55,581 nt of DNA from NCBI GenBank assembly GCA_004211435.1, contig SECS01000007.1, positions 1-55,581 of the forward strand, read 5' to 3'. The position numbers and the translations under genes were made by a program. The notes under the pieces are model-generated. The model had not been told where the DNA came from. It did not search any database and saw only the letters and a program-made list of their open reading frames with translations. This DNA comes from Novosphingobium sp. GTDB taxonomy: Bacteria > Pseudomonadota > Alphaproteobacteria > Sphingomonadales > Sphingomonadaceae. Positions 40,988 to 48,256 of this stretch are shown here, piece by piece (position 1 is the stretch's first letter; each line of letters opens with the position of its first letter).

Positions 40988-41188
40988 ATGACCAGTGTCA
41001 ACCAGAACGCCACGACCGGCGTAGTGGCGGCCATGCTGCGTCACTCCTGCATCAATGCTTGCGTGACCAGCACGGGAATCCTCCGCGGCATGGGATCCTC
41101 TGTCTGCCAAGTGTCGTCGCTTGCCTGCGTCATGGCCGACGTCAGGTCGGCAGTGTCGGGTGCACAGCGCATCCTCGTCCCCGCCTAG
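40988..41188 (+). CDS. Tiny Cys-containing ORF between tnsA-like and tnsB genes
   Basis: A 66-residue protein starting MTSVNQNATTG with AAGGA about 8 bp upstream. It has four cysteines (CINAC, VCQV, AC) and a Ser/Val/Ala-rich composition. No known family. Conservation in related elements would decide whether it is real. Confidence 0.35.
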   Translation: MTSVNQNATTGVVAAMLRHSCINACVTSTGILRGMGSSVCQVSSLACVMADVRSAVSGAQRILVPA

Positions 41189-41305
41189 CAATCCCGGCGC
41201 CTCCAGGCGCCCAATCGACCTCAACAGCCAAAAGCCGTCCCCGGCATGGCCATGGTGGTCATGCCGATGACTCCGCGCGTCCCGCGCACATCAAGGAGAA
41301 TACGC

Positions 41306-43579
41306 ATGACTGCCCACTTCAACTACCTGTCGGCCAACGCCGTTCACCTGCCCGTAGGGATGCCGATCAGCGGGCGCTACGTTTGCGACGACCGTCACGT
41401 CCGCGTCGACGCTATCCACGACGACGGCGTCGTGGACCTCTACGACCTGAACACGCACACCCGGCTTCACGTCCGCGACGCCGAGACCGGCAAGCTCGCG
41501 CCGCCCACTTTGGAATGGATCCGGGAGAAATACCGCGAGGGCGTGTTCCGCCCGATCGGTGCCGCGGAGACGCCCGATGAAAGGCAGGGGCGTTTCGCCC
41601 TTCTGGATCCGGCCGAGTGCGAAGAGCGAGACCCGAAGGCCAACTGGAAATATGGCCTGGCGTCCCGCGCGTTCGCCGATGGAGTCAAGCTCACCGACGC
41701 CACCTGCGGCGAGTGGCTCGCCGACAACTACGGCCTCCTCCCGAGCGACCTGGAATTCGCCAAGCCGAGCGCGACTTCGTTGCGGCGCTGGGTCTCGAAG
41801 CTGAAGAAGCAGGGTAAGCGCGTCAGCAGCCTCGTCTCGGCGGCCGGCCGCCGCAAGGGTCAGTCCCAGCTCGATCCGGTGATCGACGCCCTCGTGCACG
41901 AGGCGGCTCTATTCTTCTGGTCGCGCCCCCGCGCGCAGATGGTAGACGCGCAGGCGTGGCTCAACGAGCAGATCGACCTGCTCAACGACAACCTTCCGCC
42001 CGGCAGGGTCGTGAAGTTCGACAAGCCGAGCAAGGAGACCCTGCGCAAGCGCATCAACCGGTTGCGCTGCTTCGACACCGTCAGGGCCAAGCATGGCGAG
42101 AAGGAAGCGAAGCGACTGTTCCAGGGTTCGGGCGAACCGATCCTCGTCACCGAGCTGCTCGACACCGCGCTGATGGACGCCACCACGCTCGAACAGATCA
42201 TCGCCATGGACGACGACTGGCAGCTGCCCGCCTGCAAGGTGAAGGTGGTCGCGCTGATGGACATGGCGTCGAGCGCAATCCTGTCGTGCCACGTCTACGC
42301 CGGCCCCAACCGCGCCGAGACGTCGATCGAGGCAGTCATCGCCGCCATGACGCCGCCCGATGTGCCCGAGCTCATGCTCGCGAAGCACCCGATCCTCGGC
42401 TGGATGTTTGGCAAGTTCAGCCGGATCATCGCCGACAACGAGAAGGCCCTCATCGGCCCCGCAACCATCCGCAGCTTCAACGAGGTCGGCATCGACATCA
42501 TGCCACCGCCCGTCGAGATGCCCACTGCCAAGGCGAAACTTGAGCGGTTCTTCCGCACACTCAAGCAGTGCCTCGCCCAGCTGCCCGGGACGATGGTGGA
42601 TCCCAAACGCGCCAAGGACCTCGACTGGGACGCGGTGGGTTCCACTGTCCTCACGCTGCCGCAACTGCGCGCCGTAGTCGCGCAGGTCATCGCGAGCTAC
42701 AACGTTACGCCCTCGAAGGGGCTGGACGGACAGTCGCCCGCGCAGGTTTGGCAGCGGCTCGCGTCGCGCAAGCCGGTCCGTTGTTTTGAGGACGTCGCCC
42801 GCGTGCGTCGCGTGCTCGGACGCGACGGAATCGCCGTGCTCACCCACGCCGGCGTCGAGATCAACGGCATCCGTTATCGGGACGCGAAGCCCGTCGACCG
42901 GCTCCTCGACAACATGGCGAACACCGAGGCGGTCCGCGGCCGCCGCAAGGACGGCAGCGTCTCGCTCGAGGTGCGCTATCGGATCTCGCCCGGCAATATC
43001 GACACCGTCCAGGTCTACGACACGCTGGAGGAGGACTGGGTCGTGCTGCCGTCCACCCAGCCAGAGTACACGCACCAGCTCAGCGAGTGGGAGCACCGAG
43101 AGTTCAAGCTCCAGGCCAAGCGCCGCAACGAGCCCTTCGCCTCCGAGCGTCACCGGCTCGAATCCAAGGCCACGACGCTGCGCATGATCGATGAACTGGC
43201 TCCGCAGGTTGCCTTCCAGCAGCGCCGGACCATGGCGGCACTCCACATCAACCGCACGGTGAAGCACCTCGGCGGCGGCGCGGCGGCTCGTCCGATGCCG
43301 GTCGAACTCCCCGGGATGAGCGCGGGCGCCGCTCAGGGGACTGCAGAATGCGGTGGCCGCGACGCCGCGCCCGGTGATCGCTCGGCTAGCGGGAAGAAAG
43401 TCTCCGGCGGCAAGCGCGCGCTAAAGGCCCCCGAACGTCCGCCGGGTTACTACGGCGACGAGCCAGAGGACTTCGAGGAAATCGATTTCGAGGCGATCGA
43501 CGTCGAAGGCGACGACGAACTCGAGATCAGCCCCGAGGATCCGCTCGATCTTCCCGACCACGCGGGAGACGCCGCATGA
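41306..43579 (+). CDS. TnsB/TniA-type DDE transposase
   Basis: A 757-residue Mu-superfamily transposase that joins element ends to the target. The catalytic triad is visible as D291 (ALMDATTLE), D377 (IIADNEKAL) and E413 (AKLERFFRTL), with 35 residues between the last two, as expected. Upstream are helix-turn-helix DNA-binding regions (SATSLRRWVSKLKKQGKR; PSKETLRKRINRLRCFD). Downstream is the Mu-type beta-barrel (HAGVEINGIRYRD) and an acidic tail (EDFEEIDFEAIDVEGDDELEI) likely to contact the ATPase. Start MTAHFNYLSA chosen over longer frames. It overlaps the ATPase gene by 4 bp. Confidence 0.9.
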   Translation: MTAHFNYLSANAVHLPVGMPISGRYVCDDRHVRVDAIHDDGVVDLYDLNTHTRLHVRDAETGKLAPPTLEWIREKYREGVFRPIGAAETPDERQGRFALLDPAECEERDPKANWKYGLASRAFADGVKLTDATCGEWLADNYGLLPSDLEFAKPSATSLRRWVSKLKKQGKRVSSLVSAAGRRKGQSQLDPVIDALVHEAALFFWSRPRAQMVDAQAWLNEQIDLLNDNLPPGRVVKFDKPSKETLRKRINRLRCFDTVRAKHGEKEAKRLFQGSGEPILVTELLDTALMDATTLEQIIAMDDDWQLPACKVKVVALMDMASSAILSCHVYAGPNRAETSIEAVIAAMTPPDVPELMLAKHPILGWMFGKFSRIIADNEKALIGPATIRSFNEVGIDIMPPPVEMPTAKAKLERFFRTLKQCLAQLPGTMVDPKRAKDLDWDAVGSTVLTLPQLRAVVAQVIASYNVTPSKGLDGQSPAQVWQRLASRKPVRCFEDVARVRRVLGRDGIAVLTHAGVEINGIRYRDAKPVDRLLDNMANTEAVRGRRKDGSVSLEVRYRISPGNIDTVQVYDTLEEDWVVLPSTQPEYTHQLSEWEHREFKLQAKRRNEPFASERHRLESKATTLRMIDELAPQVAFQQRRTMAALHINRTVKHLGGGAAARPMPVELPGMSAGAAQGTAECGGRDAAPGDRSASGKKVSGGKRALKAPERPPGYYGDEPEDFEEIDFEAIDVEGDDELEISPEDPLDLPDHAGDAA

Positions 43580-44562
43580 GCGACGCGGGCAAGAGCTGGA
43601 CCGGCGTCCCGGTCCCCTTCACGGGGCGCGCCGCGCCCGAGACCAGTGAGGAGGCGATCGCACGCGCGACCTTCTCGACGGAGGCCTTCAGGCGCATCTA
43701 CGTCGATAACGACGTCCAGGATGCAATCGTAGCTTCGATCCTCATCCTCATGCGATCCTGCCGGGGCCTGCGCGGCGTGCCGCTCCCGGGAAGGCGCCTC
43801 AGCCAGATCAGCCAGGCGGGCAAGAGTAAGATAGTGCAGGCCCTGCGAACGCGCCTAGCCGCGCTAGCGCGAGAGCACGGTCTCGAGCCCAATCCGCACC
43901 AGGTGCTCTACCTCGAGCTCAAGGGCTCCATGACCCTGCGGATGATCTGGACGAGGCTCCTTCGTCAGCTCGGTGATCCCCACTTCAACGACGGAAACAC
44001 CGAGGACCTCCTTCAGCGCCTCGCCGAGTTCGTCCAACTGCGCGGTGTCGAGGTGCTTGTCATCGACGAGGTCCAAGTCCTGAAGGGCAAGACGGTGAAC
44101 AAGGTCGAGATCACTGACGAGCTGCGCGGCCTGCTCAACGACGGCATCGTCCCCGTCGTCTTCATCGGCGACGAACGATCCAAGCAGTTCTTCGAGGACA
44201 ATGAGAAGCTGGCAGGGCGGCTCGGTCGTCCTCTCGAGCTGCTTCCGCTCGACCTCACGACGCAGGCGAAGGTGGCAAAGGACTTCTGCGCCAGCCTCGA
44301 CGATGCGATGGTCGCGGCGGGATGCACCCGGAAGAGTTCGAACCTCGCGACCAACGCGGTGCTGAACCCCCTCCTGCGTTCGTCCGGCCAACATCTGGGG
44401 CGCATCTGCCGCATAGTCGAGGCCGCCCTCGAGCACGCGGTCCAGCGCGACGCGGACTTCGTGGAGCCCTTCGATCTCTGGCATGCGGTCGAGACGTTCG
44501 CGATCCGGGCGGACTACACGAAGAAGAACCACTTCGTGCGAAAGCCGAGGGTTGGATCATGA
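43576..44562 (+). CDS. TniB/TnsC-type AAA+ transposition ATPase
   Basis: A 328-residue AAA+ protein that selects targets and activates the transposase. Walker A is AGKS (81-84), but the usual first Gly of G-x4-GKS is missing (QISQAGKS), as in some TniB proteins. Walker B is VLVIDEVQ with D164 and E165. A sensor/arginine region follows (VVFIGDERSKQFF). Length and order match TniB/TnsC. It overlaps the transposase start and the TniQ start (ATGA), so all three are translationally linked. Confidence 0.88.
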   Translation: MSDAGKSWTGVPVPFTGRAAPETSEEAIARATFSTEAFRRIYVDNDVQDAIVASILILMRSCRGLRGVPLPGRRLSQISQAGKSKIVQALRTRLAALAREHGLEPNPHQVLYLELKGSMTLRMIWTRLLRQLGDPHFNDGNTEDLLQRLAEFVQLRGVEVLVIDEVQVLKGKTVNKVEITDELRGLLNDGIVPVVFIGDERSKQFFEDNEKLAGRLGRPLELLPLDLTTQAKVAKDFCASLDDAMVAAGCTRKSSNLATNAVLNPLLRSSGQHLGRICRIVEAALEHAVQRDADFVEPFDLWHAVETFAIRADYTKKNHFVRKPRVGS

Positions 44563-46478
44563 CCGCGCCGCTCCCGGAGGTCCGGCCGCTGGTCGCGGCC
44601 CACGCGCCGCCTGCTGACGCCTCCATGCCGGGCATGGTCGCCACGGCGACGCGCCTCAACGTGCTCGCCCGGACCGGCATCATCATGAACGAGGTCGGTC
44701 TCGCTCGCATCGACGCCGACCTTGGACATCCGCACCGCCGCGAGATCGCGGCCCGGCTCGCGCAGAAGATCGGTTGCGACGAGGCGCTGGTGGCGGCGAA
44801 CGGCCACGAATACCTGCATCGTACGGGGGAGCGCGGTCATCCGTTCGACCCCGTGCGAATAGGGGCGTCCGCATGCTGGCGCACCCACCTCGTCTTCGAT
44901 AGCCGCCGCATATCGCCGGCCTCGCTCAAGGTCAGCCCGCACCACAGGATCGCTTGGCTGCACTCGCTGCTCCCCTACTGTCCCGAGAGCCTCGAGCTTC
45001 TGATCGACGAATGCCCGCGATGCCGTAAAAGGCTCGGCTGGCGACGCGGGTGGGGCATCGACACCTGCGAGCACTGCAGGACGATCATCGAGAGCCCGGA
45101 CGCCGAATACCTTCCCGACGCGCTTGCAGGCTCCTATCGCGGATTCGCTGCGATCGCGGCCGGCATATCCGAGAAGCTCAAGCCTGTCCTCGCAGCCCTG
45201 GCGGATGAGCTCAGGGCGCTTTCGCCGCTCTCCCTCGTTCTCCTCACGGTTGAACTGGGACGGCTTCTCGGCGACGACGAGGACGACGGCAGGGGGGACG
45301 TCCGGCGTCTAGGGACGCTGCGCACCGCTGAGGCGGGAGCCCGCGGGTTCGAGCTCCTGCACGAATGGCCCCAACGGCTTCGGGACGAAATCGCGACGAG
45401 AATGGCGATCCTGATGGAAGCGGGAGCTGGCGGCCACCGCAGGTTCCTCGCCGCGCTGCGTAGGCTCGGTGACGAGGACGGAAGGGCCCGCGACCGAGTG
45501 GACCTGATCCGCCGGGCGCTCCCCGAGGTCTTCCAGCACGCGAGTCGAGCCTACCGGATCGAGCGTGACGTAATCGGTACGGCGGAATTCTCCAGGCTTA
45601 CCGGTCTTTCCTCGGCGCAGCTGAAGCTCCTGCGCGACGATGGCAGCGCCCTGGATTACGCAATCCTTCGCTCCGGGGAGCGAGAGAGCGCGCAATATTC
45701 GCGCGAGCACGCTGAGGATTTGAACGCGTGCCTACGCAATTCCGAGCCGGCGTCGCGCCTCGCCGGCCGGCTTGGAGTTCCCCACTACGCGGTCGAGCAG
45801 CTCGCGTGCCTCGGCGACGTCACCATGGAGGCCGATCCGCGTCTGAAGTCGGTGCGACCGGAACTCCGCCTTACCTCGGCAAGCGTCGAGGCGCTCATGG
45901 CGCGCCTAGTGGACGCGGTGTCGGACGCCGACGCCCCCGACGGCGCTATACCGGTCAGTCGGGCTGTGCGCGTGATCGGCGGCCGGTGCAAACCGTGGGG
46001 AGCCATTTTCGAGGCACTGGCCGCTGGCGAGGTGGCCGCCTGGTGGCCCGCTGGGACGGATACCGGCTCCCTGCCAAAGATCGCCCTCTTCCGCACGATG
46101 CTGGTCATGCCGCATGCGTTTGTCAGTCTTCGCGACGTCGCCTTCGACCAGGCGGCGTGGTCTGGCTTCGCATTCGCGCGAGAGATCAGCCAGCGAGACG
46201 CCTGCGAGATACTCAACTTGGACAACGTCTTGATCCGTCCGGCCGTCTCGGCGGGCCGCCTTAATGCGCGGAAGGGGGCAGCAAGGGGGCAGGAGTTCGA
46301 GCTCGCCGAGATCCTCGATCTCGCCGCTGAGATCGTATCCGCTGCTGAACTGGCACCTGTCCTCGGGGTTCGGGAGAACAATGTGCGCGGCTGGCTGCTC
46401 AAGCACAGACCTGAAATCTCGGAGGAAACCGTCGGATGGTCACGCCGAGCATTCGCGAATGCTCGCAACGAGCTCTGA
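44559..46478 (+). CDS. TniQ/TnsD-type target-selection protein
   Basis: A 639-residue TniQ-domain protein. The zinc site is formed by C152-x2-C155 (ECPRCRKRL) and C170-x2-C173 (DTCEHCRT), the spacing typical of TniQ/TnsD. The N-terminal region shows the TniQ pattern (LARIDADLGHPHRREI ... ACWRTHLVFDS). Length exceeds short TniQ proteins and is closer to TnsD, which reads a specific chromosomal site. The C-terminal part repeats helix-turn-helix-like segments (ILNLDNVLIRPAVSAGRLN; ELAPVLGVRENNVRGWLLKH). A tRNA-linked target is possible but unproven. Confidence 0.88.
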   Translation: MTAPLPEVRPLVAAHAPPADASMPGMVATATRLNVLARTGIIMNEVGLARIDADLGHPHRREIAARLAQKIGCDEALVAANGHEYLHRTGERGHPFDPVRIGASACWRTHLVFDSRRISPASLKVSPHHRIAWLHSLLPYCPESLELLIDECPRCRKRLGWRRGWGIDTCEHCRTIIESPDAEYLPDALAGSYRGFAAIAAGISEKLKPVLAALADELRALSPLSLVLLTVELGRLLGDDEDDGRGDVRRLGTLRTAEAGARGFELLHEWPQRLRDEIATRMAILMEAGAGGHRRFLAALRRLGDEDGRARDRVDLIRRALPEVFQHASRAYRIERDVIGTAEFSRLTGLSSAQLKLLRDDGSALDYAILRSGERESAQYSREHAEDLNACLRNSEPASRLAGRLGVPHYAVEQLACLGDVTMEADPRLKSVRPELRLTSASVEALMARLVDAVSDADAPDGAIPVSRAVRVIGGRCKPWGAIFEALAAGEVAAWWPAGTDTGSLPKIALFRTMLVMPHAFVSLRDVAFDQAAWSGFAFAREISQRDACEILNLDNVLIRPAVSAGRLNARKGAARGQEFELAEILDLAAEIVSAAELAPVLGVRENNVRGWLLKHRPEISEETVGWSRRAFANARNEL

Positions 46479-46535
46479 AGCTAAAACTAGCTCGGATGCT
46501 GTCGCATGAATTTGAACGGGTATTCTCTTTCTTAG

Positions 46536-46857
46536 GGTGGACCCGCTGAAGGCCTAGCCACGGCGTTGACTCACTTTCGTGAACGATACTGGCGCGATGA
46601 CGGGCTCACCCCGCCGTTCAAGGGCCTTAGGGTTTCTCCTCGCTATGTCGACGCGATCGCGGCCGTACTGTCCGGCGCGGAACGTGGTGACGTGCAGATA
46701 GCGATCGCCTTTGCTCCTCATCGTCCATCACCTACGCAACAACCTCTTCCACGGGCCGAAGTGGGCCTACGGGATCGCGGATCAGCGTGGCAATTTCGAG
46801 AACGCCAACCGCGTGCTGATCGCCGTCATGGACCTGCATCGCCCCTTTGATCCGTAG
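46536..46857 (+). pseudogene. Truncated, frameshifted HEPN-domain gene at the island edge
   Basis: From 46536 an open frame without a proper start reads LTHFRERYWRDDGLTPPFKG and SPRYVDAIAAVLSGAERGDV, then near 46705 the frame must shift by one base to give LLIVHHLRNNLFHGPKWAYG and a stop at 46855-46857. RNNLFHG is the classical HEPN motif (R-N-x3-H). The N-terminus is missing, the reading frame being closed at 46533 next to the end of the transposition operon. It looks like a gene cut by the insertion. The gaps around it (46479-46535 and 46858-46990) hold no other gene. Confidence 0.6.
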
Positions 46858-46990
46858 TGGCAAAGAGCGGTTGTTTCTCACGGCGGAATGTCGCACCAAG
46901 GTTTCGGGGGTAAGGTTGTCGCGCCCCAGAAAGCGTTGAAATCAGGGGCGTTTCAAAGCGGTCCCGACAGCTGAAGGACTGCGTCGCCGC

Positions 46991-47662
46991 ATGAATTTCG
47001 TTCAGTGGCTGAATTCGCTCGATGAGTTCCTCTACGAGCTGATGAGCTGGATCGTGTTCTTCCCGGTCACGATGGGCAAGATCCTGCGTCACCCGCTGCA
47101 GACGATGGAATATGCCGAAGCGCAGCTCTCTTTGGCGCAGGACGACCAGTATCGCGCCGCGGTCAGTCCGCCGGTGTTCCTGATCCTGACCTTGATGGTC
47201 TGCCAGGCACTCGAACTGACCGTATTCGGCGTCAATCCCGTAGTGGCGAGCAAGCATGGCCTGGCTGCGCTGGTCAACGACAACACCACGCTTCTGCTGC
47301 TGCGTCTTATGCTGTTCGGGATGTTTCCGCTGGTGCTGGCCACCCGCATGGTGCGCAAGAGCGCGCTGGACCTCGACCGCGAGACGCTGAAGGCTCCGTT
47401 CTACGCGCAATGCTATGCGGTGGCGCCTTTCGCGCTGATGCTCAGCATCGGCGCGAGCATCACGCACCTGCCGATCGCGACGGCACCCGCGATCGGCCTC
47501 GGCATCGTTGCGGCGGCCTTCCTGTTCTACGGCCTGCTGCAGGTGCGCTGGTTTGCGATCAAGCTCGAACAGTCGCTTGCAAAGGCGATGTTGATCGCGT
47601 CGATCGGGCTGATCGAATCGATCGTCTTCACCTTCGTCATCGCGGCGTTGTTCGCGTTCTAG
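46991..47662 (+). CDS. Multi-spanning membrane protein (Yip1/permease-like)
   Basis: A 223-residue protein with five to six transmembrane segments (PPVFLILTLMVCQALELTVFG, LLLRLMLFGMFPLVLATRM, FALMLSIGASITHLPIATAPA, ASIGLIESIVFTFVIAALFAF). It begins MNFVQWLNSLDEFLYELMSW, an amphipathic start seen in related sphingomonad proteins. Substrate and role unknown; Yip1-type similarity is a guess from layout. It appears chromosomal and converges with the DUF6481 gene. Confidence 0.65.
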   Translation: MNFVQWLNSLDEFLYELMSWIVFFPVTMGKILRHPLQTMEYAEAQLSLAQDDQYRAAVSPPVFLILTLMVCQALELTVFGVNPVVASKHGLAALVNDNTTLLLLRLMLFGMFPLVLATRMVRKSALDLDRETLKAPFYAQCYAVAPFALMLSIGASITHLPIATAPAIGLGIVAAAFLFYGLLQVRWFAIKLEQSLAKAMLIASIGLIESIVFTFVIAALFAF

Positions 47663-47692
47663 CTAAGGCCTGATCGAACCCGATCTGGCGTG

Positions 47693-48040
47693 CTACTTCT
47701 TGCGCGCCTTCCGGGCGGCATAGCGCGCGTCGCGGGCGGCCTTGCGCTCTGCTTCGGTCTTTTCGGGCTTCGCCGCCTCGTTGGCCTCGGCCTCGGCTTC
47801 AGCCTGGGCCTGAGCCTCGGCTTCAGCGCGACGGGCCTCGAGCCTCGCTTCGCGCTCGGCCTTGGCGGCCTGGGCCTTTTCCACGCGCTCGGCCTCGCGC
47901 TGGCGCGCCTTGGCCACGCGTTCGGCCTGCTCGGCCGGATCGACCGCGGGCTTCGCCTTCAATTTCGCCAGTGCCTTGGCTCGCGCCTGGGCTGCGGCCG
48001 CTACTCTATCCTGGAATCCAGGTTCTCTATATCCTGCCAT
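47693..48040 (-). CDS. DUF6481 family Ala/Glu/Arg-rich protein
   Basis: A 115-residue protein starting MAGYREPGFQDRVAAAAQAR, followed by a long charged helix (RQREAERVEKAQAAKAEREA) and a basic Lys/Arg tail. Matches DUF6481, a family of small highly charged proteins in alphaproteobacteria, probably nucleic-acid-binding or RNA-chaperone-like. The start at 48040 was preferred over an upstream ATG because the family begins there. Confidence 0.75.
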   Translation of the reverse strand: MAGYREPGFQDRVAAAAQARAKALAKLKAKPAVDPAEQAERVAKARQREAERVEKAQAAKAEREARLEARRAEAEAQAQAEAEAEANEAAKPEKTEAERKAARDARYAARKARKK

Positions 48041-48256
48041 CGCGCGCGCCTTTCCACGATTTTGCGGCAATTGTGAAGCGGGGATCGATCGTTCGCATCA
48101 TCTTGGCGGTGTTCGCCCACCGCGCCGGCGAATGTTGCGCGACCCAGGTGTTTCTACGGAGGGCGGTGAAAGGGCGACGTCCACCATACTGCAACTAGGT
48201 AAATCCCCGGGAAACCACGCCAAGTGCGGATGGCGGCAACCGGGATTCATTTTTAC

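Larger units (their letters stand above)
124..46535. mobile_element. Probable genomic island, possibly a Tn7-like element with metal-resistance cargo (boundaries inferred)
   Basis: Accessory genes (metal resistance, SOS polymerase, HEPN proteins, many unknowns) fill the space between tRNA-Arg and a truncated HEPN gene that begins at about 46536. A TnsA/TnsB/TnsC/TniQ-type operon lies at its right edge. No tyrosine integrase, relaxase or type IV secretion gene is present, so this is not an obvious ICE. Insertion just downstream of a tRNA gene would fit TniQ/TnsD-directed targeting, which in Tn7 places the element shortly after glmS. I could not identify matching terminal inverted repeats or a convincing target-site duplication. 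The extent is therefore an inference, and several nested or older insertions are possible. Confidence 0.45.

Noticed and set aside
134..46549. 5-bp target duplication GCTGA (134-138 and 46545-46549) with a TGT end at 139
   Set aside because: Five bases recur by chance, and the two adjoining sequences are not inverted copies of each other.
124..46600. Direct repeat of the tRNA-Arg 3' end as an attR site
   Set aside because: No second copy of the T-arm/acceptor sequence was found near the right border, and there is no integrase gene.
48120..48256. Cobalamin-riboswitch-like pieces before the TonB receptor
   Set aside because: GGTGAAAGGG and a CTGCAACT-like run are present, but the conserved B12-box is absent and the order of helices does not fit.
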